This document shows, in pieces, positions 22,277-33,764 of a stretch of DNA of 64,000 nt. Numbering within the stretch: the first letter of the stretch is position 1; each line of letters opens with the position of its first letter. The notes below the pieces were generated by a model. That model saw only the letters and a list, made by a program, of their open reading frames with translations. It made no database searches and was not told the origin of the DNA. The DNA is taken from NCBI GenBank assembly GCA_020809705.1, contig CP085835.1, positions 992,001-1,056,000 of the forward strand, read 5' to 3'. The DNA comes from Calonectria ilicicola (taxonomy: Eukaryota; Ascomycota; Sordariomycetes; Hypocreales; Nectriaceae). Both the position numbers and the translations under genes were made by a program.

Positions 22277-22762
22277 ATGAAGCCTACCACTGCTTCTGCT
22301 ATCCTTGGTCTTTTTGGTGGTGCTCTAGCTGGGCCCATAGTCGCCACCAACACATCTGCTCTTGGCCTGAGCGGAAATGAAAAGGGCCTGGCAGGTCCAA
22401 TTCCCATCCAACCTATTGGGCATCTTAATCTCACCAGAGCCGGAGTCAACAGCAAAGAAAAGATCCAGGAAAAGGATGATGATAAGGATGAGGACAAGAA
22501 GGAGGATAAGAAAAAGTCCAAAAAGAAGAACAAGTCCAAGAAGAAGGGCAAGTCTAAAGACGAAGGTTCCGACGACGAATCCGATTCTGATGAAGACGAC
22601 GACAAATCCAAGAAAAAGGCCAAGAAGGAGGGCAAGGACAAGCGCGGATATGACAGCGAAGACGACGACAAAGATGAGGTCAAGGTCAAGGTTCAGGCGA
22701 GTAATTCGACCATGGGTCGTCTAAACACTCGTCAAGATGACCTCGCCGATGATGGGTGGTAA
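22277..22762 (+). CDS. secreted lysine/aspartate-rich polyampholyte protein
   Basis: This is a single-exon protein of 161 residues starting at ATG 22277. Residues 1-18 look like a signal peptide (ASAILGLFGGALAGP). Residues about 30-58 are neutral and Gly/Pro-containing. Residues about 60-140 are almost only Lys, Asp, Glu and Ser (KKSKKKNKSKKKGK, DDESDSDEDDDK), giving alternating basic and acidic blocks. Possible N-glycosylation sites are NTS, NLT and NST. A KDKR dibasic site within the charged part could be cut by a Kex2-type protease. There are no cysteines in the mature part and no fold is expected. Such a protein could bind metal, mineral, polysaccharide or nucleic acid outside the cell, but no function can be assigned. 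The minus-strand Ser/Asp-rich frame over it is a mirror of the AAG/GAC repeats. Confidence 0.68.
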   Translation: MKPTTASAILGLFGGALAGPIVATNTSALGLSGNEKGLAGPIPIQPIGHLNLTRAGVNSKEKIQEKDDDKDEDKKEDKKKSKKKNKSKKKGKSKDEGSDDESDSDEDDDKSKKKAKKEGKDKRGYDSEDDDKDEVKVKVQASNSTMGRLNTRQDDLADDGW

Positions 22763-23517
22763 TCACTAAATGGCACCATAAATAGTGCATATTTTCTGCT
22801 TGTTTTATCCCTAACATATCACGAGATCTACAGAAGGGGACAGTCAAAATGATCGACAGCTTTCTCGAATCTTCAACTACAGATGGCCGTCCCCTGACCT
22901 TCTACTCAATCCAAAGCTTGGCACACGCTAAGAGGCCGGAAATACTCAAAGATATGATCTTATATATCGCATTACTGATAAAGAGAAATTTGAAGGGGGT
23001 TTGGGGTTGAGTGCTATGAGGCTACCATGAGCGGAAGGGATAAGACCAGGTTCAGGCGTACACGACATTTCTAAAGCACTTCATTCTCATTCTTCGGGAC
23101 TATATCAGAAATTCTGCTGTAGTTAAGTACACGAATTATTATATGATAAATCATTAAGCATGGAAGTAACCCAAGAACATGATTCCAAGCGCATTAATGC
23201 GTTGATCAATTTCCTGCCCAAAAGCCCCTCTCTCCATTCGCTTTTCTCATTGGCCACAGCGTGCCCCTCTTGGTTTCCCTTCGTATACACTGCTAGATTA
23301 TTGGCTGAAATGGTGTCAGTAAAAAACCATTTTCGATTTGTCAGCGATCTTGGATGGAGCAAAGTCGATGACGGAGGCACTCTCGGCGATATCCCCACTT
23401 CTTTTTTATCTTGAAGGCGGGTTTGCTTCATAGTCCGTTGTTTAAAAATCAGGTCAGTCCCTACTTCAACCCATCTCTCCTCTTTTCTTCAACCCTACTG
23501 ATCTAACAAAATCCAAT
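22763..23517. other. intergenic stretch upstream of the short-chain dehydrogenase
   Basis: No confident gene. An 84-codon frame (ATG 23160 to 23414) and a minus-strand frame over the same bases are not supported by any domain. The last 60 bp before 23518 are CT-rich (ctctcctcttttcttc), a common fungal promoter feature close to the transcript start. Confidence 0.45.
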
Positions 23518-24616
23518 ATGTCGCTTCAAGGCAAAGTCACTCTCCTCGTACGTTCCCCAAAAAAAAGCTCCAAAGTCTAGTACAGTGAGAATGACCCCAA
23601 TGCAGACAGGAGCTTCCATGGGGATTGGAGCTGCCATCGCAACATCACTCGCAAATCATGGGTCTCACTTGATTTTAATATCTCGGTCCGAGGCGAGTCA
23701 CTCCTCATTCTAGTCCTAGCATTCGCCAACTGGGCACACTAAACCCTGCAACTGCTAACGCTCTTCGTTTCAGCAAAAACTACAAGAGCTCACCGCCAAA
23801 ATCAAATCAGAGCATCCAAACAACAAACTTATTTATCGAGCAGTTGATATCGGTGATTATGAAGCTGTCGATGCTGCCGTAACGTCTGCAATTAATGAAA
23901 TCGGCGACGTGGACATTTTGATCAACAATGTGGGACAAGCCACCCTCTCATGTTCGAGATGCAGCTAACAGCCCTCACTCAGGCCGGACTAGCGCTTGGA
24001 GCTCCAGCTCCATTTCCAGAGCTGCAAGTATCGCATATTTTAAGCATGAACAATACAAACATCAATGGCATGATGTTCATGACACATTCGGTTTTAAACA
24101 AATCCATGATGCCCCGCAAAGCTGGGACTATTTTGAATATTACATCCGTTACAGGCCTTGAAGTTCCACCCTTCTCCGGAGAGGCCGTCTATCATGCGAA
24201 CAAGGCATGCCAAGAAGCATTTTCTAACTCTCTGCGGAATGAGCTAAGCGGGACCAATATTCGAGTCCTCGTACTACGACCAGGCTGCGTTGCAACAAAT
24301 TTTCATCTCCAGAGAGTTGGGAATGACAAGGAGATGTATGAAGGCTTCTTTGAAGGTTATGAGTAAGCAAAGGCCAAAGTATTCTGGTTGAGAACCCACT
24401 GCTTACTCTTTTCTCAACAGACCTCTAATTGCAGACGACATTGCACAAGCTGCTGTATATATGCTAGAGCAGCCGTTAAATCTATCAGTCAAGGCCATGG
24501 ACGTCGTACCGACAGGTGAGGGAGCTGCCCAACGTGTTCAACACTCCTTTCTAACACATCTAGCTCAACGATCCCTGAATGTTTTTGATCGAACCTGGAA
24601 CAAGAGAAACAAGTAA
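23518..24616 (+). CDS. short-chain dehydrogenase/reductase, YdfG/Ymr226c-like
   Basis: Classical SDR, probably an NADP-dependent 3-hydroxy-acid or related alcohol oxidoreductase. I join six exons: 23518-23547, 23606-23692, 23774-23929, 23983-24362, 24421-24515 and 24564-24616, giving 266 residues with no frame break. Visible landmarks are TGASMGIG (residues 11-18), NNAG (90-93), the catalytic Ser146 in NITSVTG, and Tyr161-x3-Lys165 in YHANK, followed by RPGCVAT. The C-terminal PLIADDIAQAAVYML segment is the reason for placing it in the YdfG/Ymr226c group. Intron 2 (23693-23773) has a GC donor (GAG|gcgagt) with a CTAAC branch and cag acceptor; no GT donor keeps the frame. Intron 3 has an unusual gtggga donor. 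Removing these introns restores the family alignment exactly, which supports both. Confidence 0.9.
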
Positions 24617-24970
24617 AATCCTCAATAGTAGCCAACGCGGGGCATCATGGTCACCTCTCAATTACAAATGCCTAAGGCTATCTCTAAATTGAAACCCCCA
24701 ATTCTAACGGGAGCCAGCCTGAGAATCATCTTGGTGCTCAAGCAGGTATGAATGAGGGAGAAAAGAAATACAAATCTGATAGAAATATTATCCTATATAC
24801 TTTCTGTTTCAATGATTTATTCACTCTCACAATATCTTGGCTCCACAGTTTTATGAAGTAATTTGAACTTCAGCCCCTTTGATTTAAACATATTTAGTGA
24901 TATTTTCTTCATTTGCTCCATGCGGAGCCAGAGTCATTTGGCTTCGCATTTCTTCAGGAGCCATATTGCA
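24617..24970. other. convergent intergenic stretch
   Basis: This is 354 bp between the dehydrogenase (+) and the NLR relic (-). It probably contains two 3' UTRs. Nothing else is recognised. Confidence 0.5.
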
Positions 24971-27900
24971 TCATGCTTTATCTTCATTGACAGTATCAAT
25001 TGCGCCCTTTGCACGAAGAATCCTTGCAATCTTTTCGTGTCCGTTTTTGGTGGCTAGTGATAGTGCTGTATCACCCGAGTGCGTTTTCGCATTGATTTCG
25101 ATGCCGTCTTTGGCAAGTAATAATTCAACAATCTTTTCATCCCCTTTACGTACAGCTACTATCAAGGGTGTGTTGAAATCTCGATCTGTATCATTAATGC
25201 GAATACCATCCTTAGCAACATTTTGGTAATTTCAACATCCCCGCGCGTGATGGCATATATCAATAACGTGATACTGAATATATCCCTTGTGTTAACATCC
25301 ACACCATCTTTCCCAAGAAGTAGTCCCATGATAATAGGGTTCGCAATTTGTGCGGCCTGGGTTAATGCGCCATAACCATTTGGATTCATTAAATTAACAT
25401 TGATGTTTTCCTCAGCAAGCAATAGTCTAGTAAGTTCCTCATGCTGATGTATTACTGCCCAGGCTAGTGGTGTGTGACTATAGCGACTTCCATCGGTAGC
25501 ATTGACGTCAATACCACCCCTAAACAACAATAATTTGACGACTGCCACGTGGCCTTGATGTACTGCCCAACCGAGGGGTGTCTGACTCGTGCCGCCACAA
25601 GAATTTGGATCGTCACCATTTGCAAGCAGGATCTCAACAAGCTGCACGTGCCCGCACGCTGACGACAAGACAAGGCCAGTTAATCTTTTGCCATACGAGT
25701 CATTGGGATGTTTCATCCTCCAGTATACTTGAGCCCACATTGACCAGCTCCTTGAATTTGTGTCATAGATGCTCAGAATGTTTGGAAAGATATCCGCATT
25801 TTTTTCAATGCATGCTTCTTTGAAATGAAAGACCCAGTTCTTGATCGAATAATCCAGGAAGTCAAATTGACCAGGGAATCGAAGTTCATTTTTATAAAAT
25901 TTCTTACTGACAACAGGCGGGATGGGGTCGGAATTCAGAAAGTCAAGATACATTACACAGATCTCCGCAAGAACTTTGTGTGCATCACGGCTGGTAAAGG
26001 AATGCTGCCAATGTTTTTCCGGAGACGAGGCGGTATATTGGGATGTTTCTGACAGGAGAAATTCACGTGCCGTTTGATGCAGCAAATAAATCCTTCCTCC
26101 GTGAACGGACACAAACAGTCCGCACCAGGATCTAAGACGCAACTTGAAATCTTCATCTTCTTCGAGATCAAGATCACTAAGAGATTTCAATCCAAACTCT
26201 ACCTCCAACGCAATGTTCATCTCAGACAACCTCAGGGGCCGATTAGCTGCCAAGATAGTGTTTAAGGCTTTCCGAACCATTGGGTGATCCTTGGACTTAT
26301 TAAGAATCTGTTCATAAGCCTGGTAGATATTTCTTGGCATCGTTTCGATAGCTTTATCCACTCCTTTAGGTGTTTTTTTGATATTTTCTCCATTCAAATA
26401 GTTGAAAGCAAGGTATACCCAGAGATATGTTCGGTGTGGAATTTCGAGTAATCGTTCGACTAACCGAGTTTTGACTGTGCCATAGAGCTTCTTGGCTATT
26501 GCCAGCTGGTCAACTCGGTGCATAATGACGTGGTTTACTTCTTTGCTGATGGAATCTAATTCTTCTTCTCCAGGAATACGGACATGAGGAAAGATGCTCA
26601 ACAAGCTTTGAAATTTGGTCATAATTTGCTCATATGGACGGCTAGTCAATAGATATCTCAACTTGGCAGAACCCAGCCGATTCTTCTTAAACTGTGTTAT
26701 AATATGTTGCATCAAGTCCTCGAATTCAGGCTCGGAGCATTCATCCAAAGCGTCAAGGACTATGATCAGAGAGCCAGCGCGAGTGTCTTGGGCAGCCTTT
26801 TCGAGAATGCTCCAAAGAGATTTCGTTGAGTTGATCGTACCTCAGCCATCTTTAGTTGATTGACTTTTAGCGTGCCCAATAAGTGATGGTATCTGAGAGA
26901 AAAGCTGGTGCAGTATGGCACAAAGCGCCTGGCGCACCGTGTTTTGGTCCTGATCCTTGAAGAAAAAGTAGCAAATGGTAGATGAACGCGGCAATCTTTC
27001 ATCAATGAGGTATTTGGCTAAAACGGATTTCCCGCAACCAGGATCTGCCGAGACCAATAGCGGTCCCGAATCTTGTTCCAGCCAGGTTTGAAAATTTGGA
27101 TGGTTCAAGAACCACTCACAAGTCCCTTCAACCCGGGTCTCGACGCGATCCTTGTACCACTCGTATGTAGTGTCTCTTGCGTCATTAGTGAGGCGAAAAA
27201 GCTGCAGGCACTTCTCCAGCCTTTTGGATTGTGTCTCTTTCGCGGCCTGCTCTTGGATATCGAGCTGTCGCCGCGCAATATCTCTGTTCTCAGTCACAAC
27301 TTCTTTAAGATCTATGCCGCAATTAGCTCAATGATTATGAATCACCACAATATCTACTACTAACCAGAAATGATAGTTCCGATTTTCCTCTCAGCCTCAA
27401 TCGTAGTCGGAGATATCCGACCCAAGAGATCCTTGGCATAGGCCGCCGCCGCCATAGCTGCATACCCTTGCCAATCTTTGTTCCTGTGTGAATCTGAATA
27501 GTCACATATTCCACGAGCCACGAGGCACGGAAAATGATTCATCAATCCTGCAGCTTCCATCTCGAAACACAAGATCTCTCTCTCTGCAGCAAGCTTATCT
27601 CGGATTTTTGCATCCTTCATCAGCTGGTTGGCCGATGCAATTACACCATAGTGGACTGCAGGATTATCCTCGTCGTCGGTTCGTTCAGTTCGCGATATTA
27701 AATTCGCAGAGTCGTCCCCACAACTCACGGAACATGTCGCTTTACCGTCAGGTGGGTGGACAAATTCGGACTTGTAAAGCCTATCACTAGCCACGCTGGG
27801 TCCCGAGTAGTTTTTCCTCATTCTTCTTCTCCTATCCAGCACAGCCCCGATTGCGGCTTCAAGCTGATGTCCATCCATCTCATATTCCGCCTTTAAACCA

Positions 27901-28291
27901 TTCAGAGCTGTTCGAAGTCTCGTGGGCGGCTGGTTCAAGTGACCTGTCGGTTTGAAGTCTTGATCTTGAACGATCTTTCCAAAATCATACTGGAAGACAC
28001 CACCGCTACCATTGGATGGAGTGGCCACTACAATATCACCAAGGCGTATATCATGGCCTTGGCTTGGTGCACTGCCACCAATCCCAACCATTAGACCGAT
28101 TCTAACGTTTGGAAAACTATGCAACATGTCTCTTGCAACGCTTGCTGCAGATGCGATACCATACTCCCCGCCAGGTAAGACAGCGATAACAACGTTATGA
28201 TCTTTAATCCTACCCAGACTAGTCGTTGTTGTCATGCTGGGAGACATAGTCTGGTCGACCGTGCTCTTCAGCGCTGCGGTCAATTCAAATC
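24971..28291 (-). pseudogene. PNP-NACHT-ankyrin NLR gene, broken
   Basis: Fungal STAND/NLR receptor-type gene of the kind linked to non-self recognition. From N to C it has: a nucleoside-phosphorylase-like domain (28291-27365; GRIKDHNVVIAVLPGGEYG, VGIGGS, CFEMEAAGLMN, ICDYSDSH); a 53-nt intron (27364-27312, branch gctaat); a NACHT domain with Walker A SADPGCGKS (about 27025-27065) and Walker B LIIVLDALDEC (about 26739-26773); an HQTAREFL region; and at least six ankyrin repeats to TGA 24971-24973. It carries three lesions. The coding homology starts abruptly at 28291 without an ATG, next to AT-rich repeat DNA. A TGA at 26842-26844 interrupts the frame between Walker A and B. Near 25211-25222 the ankyrin frame shifts, consistent with loss of four bases in a ttgc-type repeat. 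An intact protein cannot be made from this copy. Confidence 0.86.
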
Positions 28292-29176
28292 ACCTCAATT
28301 TAATTTAAATTAATTCAATTTAAACTAGGAAAATAGGTATTTAATTTAATTTAAATATAATGATTAAATTAATTGAATTGATTGAGTTAGATATAGGGTA
28401 TTTAGTGTTAATATATGATTTTTTAGTTAAGTTTTAGTATTTTTGATATGGTTTATTTAGAAGGAATTTTTATTTAATTATTATTTAAAGTAATATAATA
28501 TAAATTATATAATTAATTATATAATTATAATTTTTTAATTATAAAAGAATTTTTATTAGTTTTATTTTTTTTTTATATTATATATAAAATTATTTTTTAT
28601 AATATTATAAAATATAATTATTTTTATTTATTATATTATTATATTTTTATTTATAATATTTAAAATTATTATATTAATTTTTTTTAATTTTTTTAATTAT
28701 TATTAAATTTATATTATAAAAAAAAATCTAATATATTTATATTTTTCTTATTATAAAATATAATAATTAATTAAAAAATAAAAGATTAATAAAATAATTT
28801 TTATAATTATTAAAATATATAATAAATATAAAAATAATAATATTTTTATATTTAATTCTGTTTTCTATAATTTAATACTTTTAATATTATTATTAAATTA
28901 AATATATCCTTTAAAATAATTAAATATAATATCTTTTAATACCTTTTATAAATACCAAATTATATTATTAATAATACCTTATTAATATATTAGTCAATTA
29001 TAAAGGCCTAAGTAATAAATAACTTCAAAGCTTATTAATAAATAATTAAATACTAGCTTTAATATACTTAATTACTTATCCACCTTACCTTTAATACTTA
29101 AACTTTCCCTAACTAATAAGCCCTCTTAAAGGTCATTAATTACTTTATTAACTATACTAGTAGCTCACAAATTAAA
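28292..29176. other. border segment of the AT-rich block
   Basis: Between the broken NLR and the first recognisable LTR lie 885 bp of AT-rich DNA. The first 110 bp are built of short AATT/TTAA words (such as aattcaattt and aattgaattg) that partly mirror each other. From about 29,000 the sequence regains some C and G. It could be the end of a further degraded element, but no terminal motif or target duplication is clear. Confidence 0.4.
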
Positions 29177-29666
29177 TATTATGACCTAGACCAACCTACC
29201 TACCTAGGAGTCAAACTATAATATTGGTAAAAGCCTAGATAAGGTCCACTCTTATTCTTAATAAGATTAATAATAACTCATTCTTCTAATTAAGAAATAG
29301 CTTAAAGAATTATTATAATTAATTAAAGCTATTCTAATTTATTAAAATTATTTTAAGTTATTAGGATTAATATATTTACTTAGTATATAAAATTTATAGG
29401 AATTATAGTTATTAGGGCCTAATTTAGCTTTTAATATAATTTAATTATTTTTAATTAATTACTTTAATTAATTAATTTATTATTAAATATAATATTCTTT
29501 TTTTATTATTTTTATTAATATATTTAATTTTATTTATTAATATTTTTTAATAATTATTATAATAAAATTCTATTTTTTAATAAATAATAATAACTTTTAC
29601 TTTTTTATTCTTTAAATTATAAAAGAATATTAATTTTTATTATACTTATAAATATAAATTATTATA
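29177..29666 (+). repeat. probable diverged 5' LTR of element E
   Basis: This segment begins with tattatgacc, matching the tgttatgacc start of the A-D LTRs. It contains the shared middle tttagcttttaatataattt and ends with attata followed by the same ttaaaa-ctttt leader that follows the other LTRs. It is about 490 bp, some 95 bp longer than that family, so it is either another subfamily or carries an insertion. Boundaries are approximate. Confidence 0.4.
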
Positions 29667-31870
29667 TATTAAAAACTTTTATTTAAAAGAATTATCTATA
29701 CTAATTTTAAATAATATTATTATAATATTATTTTAATTTATCTTTTTAGGATATTTTTATTTAAAAGAAAAAAAGATCTTTATTTTTAAAGCTTTTATTA
29801 TTAATAATAGAAGTATAAAAAAATTAAATTTAAGAATAATAAAAATAATAAGTAAATTAATATTTTTTAATAAAAGAATTAAAAATTTTATAAAAATATA
29901 TAATAATTTAATATTAATTTTTAATTTTATATTAAAAAAAGTAATTAATATTTTAATTATATAGAGGAAATATTATAAAGCTTTTTTAATATATAAAATA
30001 TTTAATTAATTAATTTATAATCTATTAATTTAGTAAGATTAAATATTTTAATAAATATATCTACTATATAAATATTATCTATTATCTTTATTATATTAAT
30101 AATTATATTTATACTAATAATTTATATAAAAGATCTAGAAGAAATAATTAAGCTTTTAAAGCTTTTTAAATAAAATAACTTAATTATAACCTTATAAAAG
30201 TAGATTACTTCTCTAAGATTCTACTATTAATACTTCTTATAATATCTTACTTATAAAAACCTTAAAATTTAATATATAATTAGTTAAATAAAGGGTAAGA
30301 TGTTATATAATATAAAATTATACTTAAATAATTTTATTTATAATTTTTTGAAGTCTTAGAATAAGAATATTTAAAAATTATTTATTAATTTTAATTATTT
30401 TAAAAAGAAAGTTATTACTTTATATAAGAAATATAATAAAAAGTAAGATATTATTTTTAAGATTTAAACTCTAATTTAAACTAGATTTTGTAATTCTTAT
30501 CTTTCTAATTTTTAATATTATATTATAAAACTTATATAAGATAATAAAGCTTTTATTAATAAATTTTATCATAATTTAAAGAAGAATATATAAAATAAGA
30601 TATATAAAAAACTAGATCTATTAATCTATTTTAATAAGTATATTATATTAACTATATAATATAATATCTACTTATACTAATAATATCTTTAGAAGAAGTT
30701 TAAAAAAAAACCAATTAGTTTACTAATACTAATTTATAGTAAAAAGGATTGTTAAATAGACTTCTATATCTAAAAGTAATAATTAATTTATAGAAGGAAA
30801 GACTTTTATTATAATTACTTAATTATATAATAGAGTCTAGGAATGTTTAAAATAAGAAGATTATCAATATATTCAAGCTTACTTAGCCTTTATAAGAAAG
30901 CCTTTTATTATTATTAATCTATTTAAAATTATTTATAAATTAATATATTATTTATAATAAAAAAGAAGATCTAATATTCTTTAAAAAATAAAAGTACTTA
31001 CTTTTTAAATATATTAAGTTAGGGAAGAAGAAGTTTTTATAAAGCTTATAAAAAAAATACTTAATAATTACTTTAATCTTAAATTTAATTATTATAATTA
31101 TTAAAATATTTTATAATTATATTATTTTTATTACTTTTATTCTTATTATAAAGCTAATAAAATAATTAATAATTACTTTTAATAAAAGATATTACTTTTA
31201 TTAATAATATTCTATATTATAATTATTACTTATATTATTAATTAATAAATTAAAATAAAGATATTATTATTATTAAAAAGAAATTAAATTAAATACCTAA
31301 TAATTATTACTTTAATTCTAAGAACCTATACTTTTATAATAAGAAAGACTATATTATCTACTTATATAAAAAAATAATTTAATAATATAAGATCTTTAAT
31401 AAAGATTTAAAAATAAATTACACCTTTTATACTAAAGTAATAAAAGTAACAACCCCTAAAGAAATTAAGAAATAAGCTAGCCTTATAAGACTATAGCTCT
31501 TTTTTATTAATCTATAATTCTTTAAAAGTAGATAATACCTTAAAGCTATAAAAGAAGCTTTTTATAAAGTCTTTATATATTATAGATAGTAAGAAGCTAT
31601 AAAGGCTTAAAATAAAAGTTAGAATTTAAGGGAATTAATATATTATTATAGTAGATAATAGAGCTAAAATAAATTATATTTATTTAAAAATTATAAATTA
31701 ATTTTAATTATTATAAAAAAATAAAGTAAATTCTTATATTATATTAAATTTAGAAAGTATTATATTTAATTATAATAATAAAATTATTAGTTATAAGCTT
31801 AATTATCTTAAGGTCTTTATTAAAAAAAATTAAGATATTTTCTTTAATATTATTAATATTAAAATAAATA

Positions 31871-31912
31871 ACATACATCATATACAAGCGCGCCACCCAA
31901 ACGAGCAGGCCA
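31871..31912 (+). repeat. left terminal inverted repeat of element G
   Basis: GC-normal stretch beginning ACATACATCATA and including AAGCGCGCCACCCAAACGAG. It pairs with 33686-33727. Preceded by TA (31869-31870). Confidence 0.85.
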
Positions 31913-32049
31913 TTTTTCACTACCCTCAATTAATATATTAATATAAAAACACAATAACACATCTAATCAATTAGAATTAATTACTTTTCTCTTTCTTAAA
32001 GATCTTAATAATTATTTAATATATTTTTAAATTATAATTAATCTTTCTG

Positions 32050-33300
32050 TAAGTCCTATAATACCATTCCTTTAATTATATTAATTATTTTTAATTATTA
32101 CTTTTTAATATTTTAACTTATATTTATATATTAGTTTTTATTTAATTAATTATTTCTTTTTCTTACTTTATTATTATTATTCTTTTATTTTATAAGTAAG
32201 TTCTTTTTATTTTATACTATTTATTAAGTACCTTATTTAATTATTAAAGATCTTATATTTTAACTTTTAATAATATTATCTTATATATAATTATCTTTAT
32301 TTTTTAAAAAATAATTTTAATATTTTAAAAATAGATTTTAAAGAACTACTTTAATACCTTTTAATTTATCTTTTTAAATATTTAAATTATAAATTTATTT
32401 TTATAATAATTCTTAGGATTCTTAAAGTCTAAGTATTAGATAATAGAATCTCTTAATTAATTAATATTAAAGTCTATAATTATATATTAAGTTTTAATAT
32501 AATAATTTCTATATTTAAAGGATTAAGATTAGCTCTTTTAAAGCCTACCTTAATATTTTATTTTATTATAGTAGTATTATATATATTAAAAAAGATTAAG
32601 AGAAAGTTAAACTTTAAAATATAAGTAATAGAGTATTTAATTAAATATTTTATTTTTTTTTATATATTATTTTAAATAATTTAAAGTATATAATATTAAG
32701 AGGCTAAAATAAGTAAAATAAATTAAAAAGTATATAAAATATAATAATTTTATTATCCTTATAATATTATTTAAATTTAAGTAAATAATGATTTTTATAT
32801 TTATTAAAGATTAAAAGGTAATAATAATTAATTGATTAGGTCTTTATATATTAATTAAAATACTTAAATTACTTAAGGCCTATAATATTATTAATCTAGC
32901 TATTATAAGTAGTAATAATAACCTAATTACCTAGGAGGTTGTTATCTTAATACCAATTGGCAAGATAATATTAGCTTATAGTAATAAGAAATAATAAAAT
33001 TGCCCACCCTCTTATATTAATTTTTTAAATAGCTATTATTTATTTTTAATTTTTAAATTAGATTAATTTTAAATTTAAATATTTTTTTATATTTATAATA
33101 ATTATTTTATTTCTAATAAAGCTTATTATAAAATTAATTTTATTAAAATTATAAATATTATTTAATTAAATATTATATTTTATAATTATATTTACTATAA
33201 ATATAAATTATTTATTAATAATCTTTAGATCTTTATACTTAACTCTTTTATAATTATATTTATAAAAAGAATATATCTTAAGCTCTAAATATTACTTAAT
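32050..33300 (-). pseudogene. degraded transposase of element G
   Basis: On the minus strand one frame keeps the spacing of a Fot1/pogo-type DDE transposase. A RLIIL stretch stands where the RLLxLDGH motif is expected, followed about 150 residues later by a DFKNPKNYYKN-type segment that resembles the C-terminal DFRTPKT part of this family. Many stop codons interrupt it. Limits are approximate and the assignment depends partly on the terminal repeats. Confidence 0.45.
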
Positions 33301-33685
33301 AAAATTTAAAATCTAATACTTATTAATAGATAATATATTATAATTAATAAGTAATTAATTAATTATTTCTTAAATAATATATAATTATAAAAAAATCCTT
33401 AAAAATCTAAATTAAGAATATAATTAAAAATAATCTATTTCTTTAAATTAAATAATTTATATAAATTAAAAATAATATTATCTTAAGATTAAGTACCCTA
33501 TTAACAACAAGCTATTCACCACCAACTAACCCTATAAACCAATACAGCTTTTTTAATAAATAACCTTAGGTTATTTTGAAGGGCCTAAAGAGCAAGAAGA
33601 GTTCTAGCCTCAATATCTAGCTATGACATATTTTGTAGTTAAGAATCAGTTAATCAAATGGAAAAGTGTATGTATGAGGGATTTT

Positions 33686-33727
33686 TGGCCCACTCGTTTG
33701 GGTAGCGCGCTTGTATATGATGTACGT
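33686..33727 (-). repeat. right terminal inverted repeat of element G
   Basis: The reverse complement reads ACGTACATCATATACAAGCG and continues with CGCTACCCAAACGAG. It differs from the left copy only by C/T or A/G changes. Followed by TA (33728-33729). Confidence 0.85.
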
Positions 33728-33764
33728 TAATCTAATCCTAAAATATCTATAATTATATTAATAT

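Larger units (their letters stand above)
31871..33727 (-). mobile_element. element G: Fot1/pogo-like DNA transposon (Tc1/mariner superfamily)
   Basis: This is a 1,857 bp element with inverted termini of about 42 bp: the left end reads ACATACATCATATACAAGCG and continues to about 31912, and the right end (33686-33727) is its complement with only transition differences. It is flanked by TA on both sides, and the host element E is continuous across it. Both are hallmarks of Tc1/mariner insertion. The minus strand still shows the layout of a pogo/Fot1-type transposase C-terminus, with stops where Gln and Arg codons are expected, so it is RIP-inactivated. Length is typical of Fot1-like elements (about 1.9 kb). 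It inserted in E and contains no later guest. Confidence 0.82.

Noticed and set aside
22261..22689. Minus-strand Ser/Asp-rich frame of 142 codons with a hydrophobic start
   Set aside because: It is the exact antisense of the Lys/Asp/Glu repeat codons of the plus-strand secreted protein, whose ATG, signal peptide and stop are better placed.
23160..23414. 84-codon plus-strand frame upstream of the dehydrogenase
   Set aside because: The opposite strand is also open, there is no recognisable domain, and the ATG context is weak. It was not called.
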